This document shows, piece by piece, positions 13,113 to 24,585 of a DNA stretch of 64,000 nt. A model generated the notes under the pieces. That model was not told the DNA's origin. It did not search any database and was given only the letters and a program-made list of their open reading frames with translations. The translations under genes and the position numbers were made by a program. This DNA is from Diadema setosum (lineage: Eukaryota; Echinodermata; Echinoidea; Diadematoida; Diadematidae). Position 1 is the first letter of the stretch. Each line of letters opens with the position of its first letter. The stretch lies in the NCBI GenBank assembly GCA_033980235.1, contig CM067067.1, positions 8,392,047-8,456,046 of the forward strand, written 5' to 3'.

Positions 13113-13395
13113 GCCGTTGTTATGACAGTTCACAAGGCGGCGTGCCATTCTCACATTCTAATCTGATTCTGTGGTTAGCAGACGACCATGGTACTGTATA
13201 CAAGAAAGCAACACAAGTATCGCAACCAACTAGTACACTGATAGTCTTTGCTCAAGTGCCACAATTGGCAATTTCGACGCGTTAGGGTTACGGAAAAAAA
13301 AAATCGCGTCCCGGTAATGGCATCAGAAAGATATGAGAGATGGAACCCCGTCAGTCGCCTTCCCTTACCCCCTGAAATGCTCAAGTGTTACGACC
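12956..13395 (-). repeat. Inverted copy of the linker + CA/GT microsatellite cassette
   Basis: In reverse complement this matches 5,285-5,590: the CCGTAACCCTAACGCGTCG linker, TGCCAATTGTG, CAAAGACTATCAGTGTAC, the TCAGATT(C/A)GAATGTGA segment, and then the GT microsatellite (CA on this strand, 13,071-13,111). The shared order shows that the microsatellite is part of the mobile cassette rather than an independent expansion. Confidence 0.75.
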
Positions 13396-13439
13396 AAAAT
13401 CACTCTGAGAATGATCGCACAAAAGAAACAATCAACTAA

Positions 13440-14115
13440 TGTTCATGCGGTTTATTAACAGTTATATTGTGGGTACAGACTGGTAATCGGTTTCACATCA
13501 GTACAATAATGATCACTGAAAACAAATATAAGTCAGTAATGGAATCACCTACATATATTACAGGCAAATTTTAGTCACGATGTTCATATAGTCCGCTGGT
13601 GATGTCCAAATACGATGTTCGATGCACAGATGAATGATCCTTGACGCACCGATGAATAATTCCTCCGACGTAACTCCACAGGCGCTGGTTACAATAGTCC
13701 GCGTTATAAATCCACGGTATGGGTCCACAGCGAAACGTGTAGAATGAAACGTTATGACGACCGCGTCCAGTCGATGCGTTGAATGATAGTTCACTTGATA
13801 ATATCCAGCGAGGAGTCCAGCCCGTCACAGCTTTGCCGTAGCAATGTCCGTTGACATTAAAATATGGAGTCTATCTCCAATGAAGGCAAATTAATTATCT
13901 GCAGGCAAAATGTCTCCCAGGCCTTATCTCCACAAACATAACAGGTCAGCAGGTAACACAGGACTGACTATAACAAGTCACCTCAGAGCCAGAAGTGACG
14001 TAACTCTCACAGCAGTGGTACAGGTACTCTGCCTACTGCAGAATTTCTCCGGCCTTTATATCCATTCACTCCCCTTGTAGCACATTCTGTAACTCTCTCC
14101 AACCTGGGACCACAC
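13440..14115 (-). mobile_element. Possible solo LTR, minus strand
   Basis: On the minus strand a TATA-like box (TATAAAG, plus positions 14,054-14,060) is followed about 600 bp later by AATAAA (plus 13,451-13,456). The intervening sequence is non-repetitive and relatively balanced in base composition, unlike its surroundings. That spacing of promoter and polyadenylation signal is typical of an LTR retrotransposon LTR. I found no convincing TG...CA ends or target-site duplication and no internal coding region, so a host promoter or other repeat is also possible. Confidence 0.35.
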
Positions 14116-14124
14116 CACTGGCGT

Positions 14125-16436
14125 AGCCGGGGGGGGGGGGGGGGGGGGGAGGACCGGGGATTTGCGGGGCGAAAAAAAAAATGCGTGTATACTGTATGCA
14201 TGCACATGAAGCGGGTCTCCTTTTCAACCTTTCATCAAATAAGATCATAATTTTTTGAATATTTCACTCAAAGTGTGCACTAGATCGTTGAATTTCAATT
14301 CAAATTATGCAAAATCTCTCGTGCTTGGGAGGGGGTATCCCCCTCCCCAACCCTCTCCCTCTGTGCCTCTTTCCCTAGCCTTGGTACACTTTTTAGATTT
14401 ACACAAAATTATGAATAATTCCGAGTGCACAAGACTTATCACTTATATTCCAAAAACTCAAAGTTCCCTCGTGTACAAGGGGAATTTCCCCTTTTAATCG
14501 ACCCTTTCCTCCCTCAGTCCCCCCCCCCACATCAGTTTTTTTTTTTTATGATTTCCCAAATATGCCATCAAATATGCGTATAGGAGATATCTAAATTTCA
14601 ACCTTAAAAGGCAAAAGCTCCATCGTACTGGAAGGGTGGAGATAACACTCGCCCACGCCTTCCTCCTGCTCGCCCGCCCCTCCCCACCCCCCACCCCCAA
14701 GCATAGAAGTAGACTGTGGCTACGCTTTGAACATAAACAGTTTTCCAAATATGACACAAAATGTGTGTACCAAAACGTTTAACTGCAATCAGAAAATTAT
14801 ACAGAATCTCCTTCCACAGGCTTACTACACTTCTCTTCTGATTGAAAAATTTCCAGATATTCCAACAAAAGTGTGCGCCAGATTGTTGAATTTCAGTTCA
14901 AAAAGCTTCAGCAAAACTGAAAAAAGGCTCCCTTGAATATGGGAGAGGTATCTTACCACCCTTCCATTGCTTGTTACCCACTTTAGACTTCATACATTTA
15001 TGGGAATGACAATTTCCGAATTTTCCACAAAAAGTGTGCTCCAAATCGTTTTATTTCAATTCTTAAAACGCAAAAGCTCCGCCGAGCGAGAGGGAGAATC
15101 CCCCTTCCCCTAAGCTTTTCCTCACTAGACTTTGTACATACACAAAGATGATGTACATTCGGAATAAGAGCTAAATTCCGTGATTTTAACACTTCGATGA
15201 AAAAATATTGCACCAAAAATTTGCACCAAATCGCTGAATTTAAGGTCTGAAAATGCAAAATTACCTTCGTGTGGAAGGGGAAATGCCCCTATCTACACCC
15301 TCGTGTGCATGCTTTTTCTGTTTGATTGCTGAGCAGAAAGCGTTCATGATATTCATTGTAAGAAATAATACAAGACGTTTACTTAACTAATACCATTTTA
15401 TGGCCACAATGTTCAATAATAATCGACATGAAAACATTGATTTGGTACTTCAAACAAGTGGGACTGTTTCAAGTCGATAAAACACGCAAAAACAAGCAAA
15501 AACATGCATCAAATTGCACCATTTGCAACATCAAAATGCAAAAAGTTCTCACCGTGGGAGGGGGACACCCCCCTACCACACCCTCCCCGTCCCCTCGCTC
15601 GCTCCGCTCGCTCGGGCTCAGTGATATTCAGAGTAAGAATTAATGCAAAAAGTTTACTTAAATTATACCATTTTATGTATATCATAGGCAAATTGTGCAA
15701 TAATAATCTACACTAGAATATACTGCATACTGCAACCTTAAACAAGTGGGACTGTTTCAACTCGTTAAAACACGCAAAAACATGCATCAAATTGCACCAC
15801 TTGCAACATCAAAATGCAAAAAGATCTCACCGTGGGAGGGGGGACACACCCCTCCCACACCCTCCCCTCCCCGCTCGCTCGGGCTCAGTCGCTTCATGAT
15901 ATTCAGTGAAAAGAATTAATACAAGAAATGTATTTAAATCATACCATTTTATAGGAAAATTGTTCAATAATAATCTACATCAAAATATACTGCTGCCTTA
16001 AACAAGTTGGACTGTTTCACGTCGATAAAGCGCGCAAAACCATGCATCAAATTGCACCATTTACAACATAAAAATGCAAAAAAGTTCTCACCGTGGGAGG
16101 GGGACACCCCCCTCCCACACCCTCCCCCCTCCCACACCCTCCCCCTCCCCCCTCCTCCCCCGCTCGCTCCGCTCGCTCGGGTTCAGTCGCGTTCATGATA
16201 TTCAGTGTAAAAATTAATCCAAGACATTGATTTAAATGAAACCATATCTTATAGCCAAATTGTTCAATGATAATCGAAATGAAAATATATTGCTACCTTA
16301 AACAAGTGGGACTGTTTCAATTCGATAAAACGCGCAAAAACATGCATCAAATTGCACCATTTACAACATCAAACTGCAAAAAGTTCTTACCGTCGGAGGG
16401 GGACACCCCCCTCCAACACCCTCCCCCCCCCCCCCC
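14125..16436. repeat. Degenerate tandem array with G/C hairpins
   Basis: About nine to ten diverged units. Each has an AT-rich half (AAACACGCAAAAACATGCAT, CAAATTGCACCA) followed by a hairpin-prone GTGGGAGGGGG..CACCCCCCTCCCAC block and often CTCGCTCGCTCCGCTCGCTC. The last four units start near 15,440, 15,740, 15,995 and 16,295 (period about 255-300 bp) and are clearly alike. Earlier ones (14,266, 14,745, 14,870, 15,030, 15,215) share TGTGC..CAAATCGTTGAATTTCA and are older. A G-run at 14,130-14,149 marks the left edge. No coding sequence. Confidence 0.7.
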
Positions 16437-17338
16437 TCAAAAAAAATTGTTGCGAAAGCCTCCAAATCCAAGATGGCGTCCAAGATGGCCGCCATATTTA
16501 CAGAATTTGTTATTTAAATGATAGAATTCGATAGAAACATCAAATTTCAACAAATGTGATGTCATATGAAAGAGAATAAAATTTTCTACAAGTTGATACC
16601 ATTTTTGTGGGTTATTGTGATAATTTGATTGAGATTTTAAGGAAAAAACACTTATTTTTTGATATTTTTCTGAAAAAAAGAAAATCATGAAAATGCTTGA
16701 TTCAGCATAAATCAGAGAAAGACTAAAGGATTATCTTGAAACAATTCAAGAATTTTGTTTGACATATAATTAATATTTGAAGAAAATTAGGGGTTAGTAC
16801 CGTTTTCGGTTCAGGAGTTATAATGTCTCAAGCTTGAAAACTCACTACGTAAAAATGGCCACTTTAGTTGTGACCAAGACCTTGTTGGTCGTAAAAAAGT
16901 CTGCGCGAGCGCCAAGACTACTACACGCACCACTGGCACTGGCGCTTGTAGCAGTGCCAGTGGTGCGTGTAGTAGTCTCGACAAATGCAGACTTTTTCTT
17001 TGACAAACAAGGGTTTGTGCCTGCAAACTAACTTTTCATACCAAGTGGTAGCTCAGGTGATACTGATCGCTATTGTTTCAAAGTAAATTGTTCTGAAGCA
17101 GATGAGATGAAGCAAAAAAAAAAAATCAAATAGGGGTAGTAGCTTGAAACTTGCACCAATCTTGTTATATAGATAGTTTAAGACAGAATTTAGATCAACC
17201 GCTCAAAAAGAAAAATAAAGATGACAGCCATCAAAGTTGGCATAGTGTATTGCGCCAAATTAAATGTATTGTTTCGTTTTTGATTTAAATTTGTCTGTTG
17301 TGCTTTCTTAAACCGTCTTAAGTTTTTATGGACACATT
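16435..17338 (+). repeat. Left arm of a large inverted repeat, with palindromic core
   Basis: About 0.9 kb whose reverse complement matches 19,738-20,673 with moderate divergence, from TTGCGAAAGCCTCCAAATCC at the outer end to CTTAAGTTTTTATGG at the inner end. At its centre (16,880-17,012) is an imperfect palindrome containing two perfect 27-bp arms (16,915-16,941 and 16,952-16,978) around a 10-bp loop. The arms include ACTACACGCACCACTGGC. Non-coding. It probably represents a foldback-type or composite DNA transposon. Confidence 0.75.
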
Positions 17339-17463
17339 TTTTAAACCAGTGATATTCTACTCTCCGAAAAAGAAAAAAACAAATCGAGTGGAAGTTTTTA
17401 CTTTTGATGTGAGGAGTGAAAAACAGAAAACGGTGAATTTAGAGTGAAATTGGAGTGACTTTT

Positions 17464-17715
17464 GAGTGAAAATGTTCATTTTCACTCATTTTAGAGTGAC
17501 CTTAGGCAGAGCTCCACACTAACTTTTATTTCTGGTGGCCCGATCAGGCCGCCAAATTCTTCATTTCTGACATTCTGGTGGCCCGACGTGCGTTTTTTGT
17601 GGCCCCGGGCCACCGGACCACCGTTAGTGTCGAGCCCTGCCTTAGGGATCACTCGTCACTCTTCGAGTGATCCCGAGGTCACTCTAAAATGAATGAAAAT
17701 GAACATTTTCACTCT
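17464..17715. mobile_element. Palindromic element interrupted by a nested MITE
   Basis: A 38-bp left arm (17,464-17,501, GAGTGAAAATGTTCATTTTC onward) is inverted at 17,678-17,715 with about one mismatch. The space between the arms is largely filled by the MITE at 17,505-17,641. The palindrome consists of repeated AGTGA/TCACT motifs such as CGAGTGATCC. Confidence 0.7.
17505..17641. mobile_element. 137-bp MITE with TTA target duplication
   Basis: Begins GGCAGAGCTCCACACTAAC and ends GTTAGTGTCGAGCCCTGCC, imperfect inverted repeats of about 19 bp. It is flanked on both sides by TTA (17,502-17,504 and 17,642-17,644), a 3-bp TWA-type target duplication as used by PIF/Harbinger elements. The end motif CACACTAAC is shared with the inner element at 22,361-24,585. 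Confidence 0.7.
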
Positions 17716-17983
17716 CGAGTGATCCTGATATCTAATATAGGAAAGCATCTACCAATGGCATAAGTTCAGATCAATTGTGACACTATAACCCACATGAAAT
17801 CAGCCTAAAAACAATGTAAGAAAAATCTGATAACGGAAAATACAGTTTCAGCATGCTTATTTGTAAATGTGAATATACAGCACGAATACTCAATTTGGAC
17901 AATTTTATTCGAACAATATACTGAAAAGTAATTTCGCACAACACATTTAAGAGCAAAGTTGAGAAATTGCCGCCATGTTGAAT

Positions 17984-18209
17984 TTTTTTTTTTTTTTGGG
18001 GGGGGTCGGATCAGAAGGGCTTTCAAGGACATCTACGGATCAGACATTATTACACATATACCATCATCATTCACGTTTCTACAACAGCAGAGTAACATAC
18101 AAGTAAAAAAGCATATCTTTGATACAGAAGCATTTCTTTTTTTTATCAAAGATTGGGCCTTACCCAAACACTGGAATGAGCTCCACCCCCCCCCCCCAAA
18201 AAAAAAGGC
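17984..18209. repeat. Opposed T/G and C/A homopolymer junctions
   Basis: A T16/G8 run at 17,982-18,006 and a C11/A9 run at 18,186-18,206 are inverted with respect to each other and enclose about 180 bp. Similar T(n)G(n) or C(n)A(n) junctions recur at about 6,300, 19,190, 21,566, 33,473 and 38,466. The enclosed sequence is non-coding. Confidence 0.5.
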
Positions 18210-18340
18210 CCTCAATATGGTTTACACTAGTACAATATCGTTCGGATGTATAGAAACATGTAATAGACAGCAATATAAGAAGATTAAAAAACATATCAAA
18301 ATTATAAGTTATAAGTTGAGATAACTTTGACGCAACACAC

Positions 18341-18674
18341 TAAAGGTATTGTTTACCATTGGGAGAGATATCACATTCGATTTATATGTGCAGGTTAGTT
18401 GTATTACAAAACATTCTACCATGTAAAAAAAATCTAATAAAGCCTAAAACATACGGAGATATCATCAATTCTTTTCAGGAAACCATAACCATGATAACTG
18501 TTGACATAAAAAGACATTCTTATCAGATTTATTTAGTATATCTAACAGTATTTAGCATTAATTATACTGATTTAAATTTGTACAATAATCCCTAACTCAC
18601 AGTTTAGAACTAGTTTGAGGAATTAAGTAAAGCTGGGTTTCTGTTTTACGTGCACTAATGGTAAATAATGCCTT
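18341..18674. mobile_element. MITE, copy 2 (TAAAGGTNNTGTTTACC family)
   Basis: Ends TAAAGGTATTGTTTACCATT and AATGGTAAATAATGCCTT are inverted repeats. It is colinear with the copy at 7,412-7,768 and is located in the spacer of the large inverted repeat. Confidence 0.75.
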
Positions 18675-18689
18675 GAACGACAACCTCGA

Positions 18690-19680
18690 TTAATTACCGC
18701 CATCTTAAATTGTGTGTGGATACTATTTTTATCGCTAAATATTACACATTGGCAAAATTTGTGCCAAATTTTAAGCTCCTATCTCTTTTTGGAAAATACT
18801 TTCTGTTCAATCTTATCTGCCTCAGAACAATCTACTATGATGAAATGCTACAGTAATAGCGACCAGCGTCACCTACCACTTGGCATGAAAAGTTAGTTTG
18901 CAGGTACTTGCAAGTCACTAGACCATTACAGTATTACATGTGACCATGTAAACACGTTGTAAGCAAAATATATAATGCATAGATATAATTTTTCAAGTTT
19001 TAGATGTTAACTTGTCAACAGTGTATGATATTGCCTGTAATTTCAGAAATATGAATTATGTCTCAATCTCAGTAAATCTCAATCTCAATCGCAGGTTTCA
19101 AAATAATTCTTCAGTTCTTCTTTGATAAATACTAAATCATGCATTTTTACATTTCTTCCTTTTTTCAAAACAATATAAAAATATGGATCCCCCCCCCAAA
19201 AAAAAAGAGAAGCAAACAATCCCCCCCCCAATTTATCACAATACACAGCTAAAGTGGTATCAACTTTTAGAAAGTTTTACTCTCCTTCATATGACATCAA
19301 ATTTGTTGCAATCCAATGTCTCTATCAAATTTTATGTTTGAAATGTTATTTTCAATAAAATGGCGGCCCTGTTGGACCGCATCTGTACTTTGCAACAAAT
19401 CTACTGAGGTGTACTTACGGAACATTGCTTAGTATGCTTAATATTATGTATGGTCTTGTTTATAGAGAGAGTGGAACTCGCAAAGTAAGCACGATCTTGG
19501 ATTTGACCCTCTGTGACGTCTTTGGGAACAGATGCGTGTAAATAACATACTGTAAAATGGGATTTCAAGTTTGAGACATAATAACTCCTGAACCAAATAC
19601 AATACTGACCTCTAATTTTCTCCAAATATTGATTATGTGGGAAAGATGTTAATTTCTGCATGGTTTTCATAAACATTTTT
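18690..19680 (-). repeat. Third, rearranged copy of the 16.4/20.7-kb repeat
   Basis: Segments parallel the right arm in the same orientation: TCAGAACAATCTACT, CAGCGTCACCTACCACTTGG, AAAAGTTAGTTTGCAGG, then GTGGTATCAACTTTTAGAAA, CATATGACATCAAATTTGTT and AAAATGGCGGCC, and finally CAAGTTTGAGACATAATAAC. The palindromic core is missing and the pieces are separated, so this is an older, deleted copy. Confidence 0.55.
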
Positions 19681-19737
19681 AATTTTTACTTTTTTAATCA
19701 TTTTAGAGAAATATTCATGGTGCATTCTGAAAAATGT

Positions 19738-20673
19738 CTCCATAAAAACCTAAGATGGTTTGAAATGGCATTAAAATGTTCAGAATATATAAAAACCATA
19801 TGAATAGACAGCAAAACAGACAAAATTGTATCAAAATCAAAATGATACTTTTACTTTGGCGCAATACACTATGTCAGCTTTGATGGCCTGCAATCTTGAA
19901 TTTTTTGAGTGATTGATCCAAATTTTGTTTTAAACTTTCTATAGCAAGATTGTTTCAAGCTTCTACCTCTATTTGAAAGATATTTTTTGCTTCATCTCAT
20001 CTGCTTCAGAACAATCTACTTTGAAATAATAGCAATCAGCGTCACCTGAGCTACCACTTGGTATGAAAAGTTAGTTTGCAGGCACAAACCCTTGTTTGTC
20101 AAAGAAAAAGTCTGCGTTTGCCAAGACTACTACACGCACCACTGGCACTGCTGCAAGCGCCAGTGTGGCAGTGGTGCGTGTAGTAGTCTTGGCGCGCGCA
20201 GGCTTTTTTTTACGACCAACAAGGTCTTGTCACAACTAAAGTGGCCATTTTTACATAGTGAGTTTTCAAGTTTGAGACATTATAACTCCTGAACCGAAAA
20301 CGGTACTGACCCCTAATTTTTTTCAAATATTAATTATAATTATGTCAAACAAAATTCTTGAAACGTTTTAAGCTAAGCCTTCAGTCTTTCTCTGATTTAT
20401 GCTGAATCAAGCATTTTCATGATTTTCCTTTTTTCAGAAAAATATCAAAAAATGAGTGTTTTTTTTCCTTAAAATCTCAATCCAATTATCACAATAACCC
20501 ACAAAAATGGTATCAACTTGTAGAAAATTTTATTCTCTTTCACATGACATCAAATTTGTTGAAATCTGATTTTTTAATCAAATTCTATCTTTCAAATAAC
20601 AAATTCTGTAAATATGGCGGCCATCTTGGACGCCATCTTGGATTTGGAGGCTTTCGCAACAAATTTTTTGAGG
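19738..20673 (-). repeat. Right arm of the large inverted repeat
   Basis: Reverse complement of 16,435-17,338. Its own palindromic core has perfect 24-bp arms at 20,121-20,144 and 20,169-20,192 (CCAAGACTACTACACGCACC...), differing from the left-arm core in the loop and flanks. This shows that the hairpin is maintained in both copies despite divergence. Confidence 0.75.
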
Positions 20674-20945
20674 TAGACCAGTGGAATGTTGTTTGTTACA
20701 ATAAAAACTTGAAAATAAGCATGCTCTACATGGTCACTCGTTAAGTAAGCGACTTTTTGGGGTTTGGCCCTCCGGTTAGAAAGGGTGATGATTTTACTGA
20801 TTCACCAGTCTGTCTGACGCCCGAACACAATTCTTCATATAATTTCCTTTTTCGTATGAATTCATGTAGAAGAAATATGCTAATGAGACTTAAAAAGTGA
20901 GACGAATTCAGTTAATTTAGATATGGCTTGGTGAAAAGGGGTGCA

Positions 20946-21415
20946 TGTCATGAGACTGACACCCATGAGTCATACAGCCAACGAGTAATGCAGCTCACAA
21001 GTCATACAGCCCACGAGTCATACTGCTCACAAATCATACAGCCCTCTTGTAATGCAGCCCACGAGTTCGACACTAAGTAAATAAAGCCCACGAGTTCGAC
21101 ATTAAGTAAAATAAACCCACGAACTCGAGTTCGACACTACGACCCGACACTACGACCCGACCCTACGCTCAAAAGGCTCACAAGACCGACACTGCGCAAA
21201 TGAGTCTCACGAGGCAATTAAGATCCATCATACCTTCAGGATGAACAGCGTCACCTACGGACCAATTAATTTTAATGGGTGTCCAGACACATGTAATGGC
21301 ATGAGGAAGATATGAGAAATGGAAAAGGAGAGTTGCTTCGATGTTGCCCCGTCGCTTGCCCTCACTCATCTCGTGAAATGTTCAAGATATGTAATTTCTG
21401 TTTGTGTGTGTGTGA
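20946..21415 (+). repeat. CACGAGTCATACAGCC cassette, second copy
   Basis: Short-period array (GAGTCATACAGCC, CACGAGTTCGACA variants) followed by the AGGATGAACAGCGTCACCTA linker and the GTAATGGCATGAGGAAGATA segment, as at 4,913-5,300. The GT microsatellite is reduced to a short TGTGTGTGTGTGAG at 21,401. Confidence 0.7.
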
Positions 21416-21565
21416 GAAAAAGCGAGAAAGAAAAGGGGGAAATTTACATCATGTCCAACTTCTAGGTAGATATTGGGAAAGCCTATTAAAAATAGCACGA
21501 TGGCATTATCAAGATCTAAAATTAAACAATACACCGTTGTTGTCCTCTTTTATTGGTTTTTTCTT

Positions 21566-21590
21566 TTTTTTTTTTGGGGGGGGGGAGGTC
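21566..21590 (+). repeat. T/G homopolymer junction
   Basis: A run of about 11 T directly followed by about 11 G. It is one of several such junctions in the window and potentially polymorphic. Confidence 0.7.
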
Positions 21591-21829
21591 CAATGAAACG
21601 TATAATTTTATTTTGAAAAAAAAAAATTATCGGTGGCAATGTCGTCACAGAACTGCCCCCTAAAAGCCACACGCGTAGAAATGCATACTTGATGTCGTTG
21701 ATATGTAGATGGCACTGATCAATTGATAACAATCTCTAGCTCGATAGCGTGACGAAATTGCACCCGCCAATATATCATTTTCCCCTCCTAGAACACCCTG
21801 AAGAGGTACATAGGTCTACTTGTAATTGA

Positions 21830-22145
21830 TATGTAGTTGGCGCTGTTCATCCTGTGGGTCTCGTGAGCCTTCTTTGCATAATGTCGGTCTCGTGAGCTTT
21901 CTTTGCCCAGTGTCGGTCGACCTTGTGAGCCTGCTTTGCCTGGTGTCGGTTTCGTGAGCCTTTATTGCGTTGTGTCGGTCTCGTGGGCTTTGTTTGCCTA
22001 GTGTCGGTCTCGTAAGCCTTCTTAACCTAGTACCGGGCTGTTTGACTCGTGAGCCGTATAACTCCTGGGCTGTTTGATTCATGGACCTATTTTTGTTGTC
22101 GGTCTTGTGGACCGTATGACTCGTGGGTGAAGGTCTCATGGGATG
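21830..22145 (-). repeat. CACGAGTCATACAGCC cassette, inverted copy
   Basis: Reverse-complement phrases (TGTCGGTCTCGTGAGCC, GTATGACTCGTGGG) repeat about every 30-40 bp. The TGGCGCTGTTCATCCTGTGG linker sits at the outer edge. Together with 20,946-21,415 it forms a head-to-head pair immediately left of the 2.8-kb transposon. Confidence 0.7.
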
Positions 22146-22360
22146 ACCCCTTAATAAGGCCCAAAAAAAAAAGTGTTTGTTTGCCCTTAATTGTCAAAAC
22201 CCAAGAGGGTCGGTAGGTCGGTTTTTTTTTTTTTTTTTTTTTTTTTTTGATACAGGGTACCCTTTTTTCCATGTCAATGCACTCAAAACTCCAAGAGATT
22301 CATTCAAATTTACGTCTTGCCAGGGCCCGGTACGCGAGGCAGAAACGCTCACTGACAAAA

Positions 22361-24585
22361 AGGGCTGCACACTAACCCATTTTTTCTGCCGGTCCGACCT
22401 GTCTCTGTCGGACCGGTAAATGCCCCGTTTTACCATTTTTTTACAGGTCCGAACAGAAAATTTACCGGTCAACAACGAGAACATAAAAAAACATTAAATG
22501 ACTTGCAAACTTATTTTCTTGTTTTTTATGGATGTACCGCCCCCCCCCCATGTATATTTTACAGATTAATATTTTTTTTTTAAACTTGCATTATTTATTG
22601 CACAAGAAATTTAAAGACAGGAAAAAATTAGAATGTTTGTTTGTGAATTAGTGTAAAATGATAATGAACAAAATCAGATTGTATCAAATGCGTTTGTGAC
22701 TTTTTCTAAACATCAGCGCACGAACTTGCTGCGTAACCTGCTCTTGGTGGTCAGTTGGATTGCGATGATTTAATGAATTATTTTAGCTGTGATATTTTCT
22801 GATACAAGGGGTTCTTTATTTTTCTCCCGATAATCTCTTCGCATTTGTGCATGCGTTCTTGAAAGGTACACGACATGCAGGGCCGAATTCGCAATCCTTT
22901 TTGCGCCCATTTCCACCTCAAATATTAGCGGGATTGTGACGATTTCATAAATTACTTCGGCTGTAATATTTTACGATGCACGCGCCAAAAGGAGTTGAAA
23001 ATGCGTCCTTTATTTTTTCCCGATAAACTCTTCGAATTTCGTAAGTGCGTTCCTAAAAGATGTACCACACGGCCGAATTCATGATACTTTTTTTTGCGCC
23101 TATTTCTATCAATACCTCAACAATGTCAGCGGGATTGTGACGATTTCGTAAATTACTTCGGATGTAATCTTTTGTGATGCACGCACCAGTTAGAATGGTT
23201 GAAAATGCGTTCTTTATTTTTCTCCCCATAATCTCTTCGCATTCCGTAAATGCGTTCTTAAAAGATATACGACACGGCCAAAAATCATGATTCTTTTTGC
23301 GCCTATTGTTTCCTCAAACTTCAACGGGATTGCGATAATTTTATGAATTATTATTCGGCTGTAATCTTTATGATGCACGGGCCAAAAGGGGTTGAAAATG
23401 TGTCCTGTATTTTTCTCCCTATAATCTCTTCGCATTTGTGCATGCGTTTTCAAAACTATACACTGCATGCAGGGCCGAATTCGAGATTCTTTTTGCGCCT
23501 ATCATTGTTTACTCAAATTTCAACGGGATTGCGAAATTTTCGTGAATTACTACTCGGCTGTAATCTATGATGCAAGCGCCAAAAGGGGATGAAAATGTGT
23601 CTTTTATTTTTCTCCCGCTAATCTCTTCCCATTTCGTACATGCGTTCTTAAAAGATATACGACACGGCCGAATTCACATTCCTTTTTGCGCCGATTTCAT
23701 TAATTACTTCGGATGTAATCTTTTGTAATGCACGCACCAGAACGGTAAAAATGTGTTTTTTATTTTTCTCCCGATAATCTCGTCGCATTTGTGCATGCGT
23801 TTTGATAACCAACACGGCATGCAGGACTGCATTCAAGATCCTTTTTGCGCCTATTATTTCCTCAAATTTCAACGGGATTGCGTTGATTTCATGAATTTTT
23901 ATTAGGTTGTAATCTTTTATGATGCACCGTACATGTACCAAATGTGTCCTATTTTTTTTTCTCCTCTATATAAATCTCTTCGCATTTCTTACATTAGCTT
24001 TTGAAAGGTGTACGACGCGGCCGTCCGAATCCGTGATCCTTTTTGGGACGATTTCTACCTCAAATATGTAAGCGGGACTGCGATGATTTCATGATTTCTT
24101 TTTTCTCCCTAGAAAGATCTCTTCACATTTTGTGCATGCGTTCTTAAAAAGTACACGGAAGGGCCGATTTCGTGATCCTTTTTGCGCCCATCTTCATTGA
24201 GAGATCATTCTGAACGAATGAAAATATTCATTTGTGAAATGACTGTGTAAAATGAAACTGAACGCAATCAGATCCATTTACTGTATCGCTGAATATCGAA
24301 TTATTATGTTTTTACTTTTCTAAAAATCGACACAAGTAAATTAGTTCTAAAATGTCAACTGCCACGCTGCTGCGAAGCCGGGATCGGATCGTGAGTAAAA
24401 TGACCCACATACGTGCGCTTCTAATTCTATCAATGCTTCTTGTCTGGCATGACCGCCGATCGCAAGCAAACGAAAAGCAGTTACACTGTACATGCTTTGC
24501 ATGTATTGCATGGCATGGCCGGCAGTGCGTGAGCAGCGCCAATGCGCAAGCTAGCGCGAATAACTGGTCGCTAGTGTGCAGCCCT
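22361..24585. mobile_element. Inner TIR pair nested in the 2.8-kb element
   Basis: The left end AGGGCTGCACACTAAC and the right end CTAGTGTGCAGCCCT are inverted repeats of about 15 bp. The CACACTAAC core also ends the MITE at 17,505-17,641. Just inside the left end are CCGGTCCGACC and GTCGGACCGGT, a small palindrome. No target duplication was seen. It could be an inserted element or an inner repeat layer of the outer one. Confidence 0.6.
22750..24200. repeat. Diverged ~190-bp tandem array, about 8 units
   Basis: The landmark TTTTTCTCCCGATAATCTCTTCGCAT (variants) recurs near 22,819, 23,006, 23,219, 23,411, 23,607, 23,768, 23,960 and 24,105. Each is preceded by a CGGGATTGCGATGATTTCAT-like and GCTGTAATCTTTTATGATGC-like segment and followed by GCATGCGTTCTTAAAAGATA, CACGGCCGAATTC and CCTTTTTGCGCC. 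Spacing is about 145-215 bp with substantial divergence, so it is old. It lies entirely within the nested TIRs. Confidence 0.8.
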
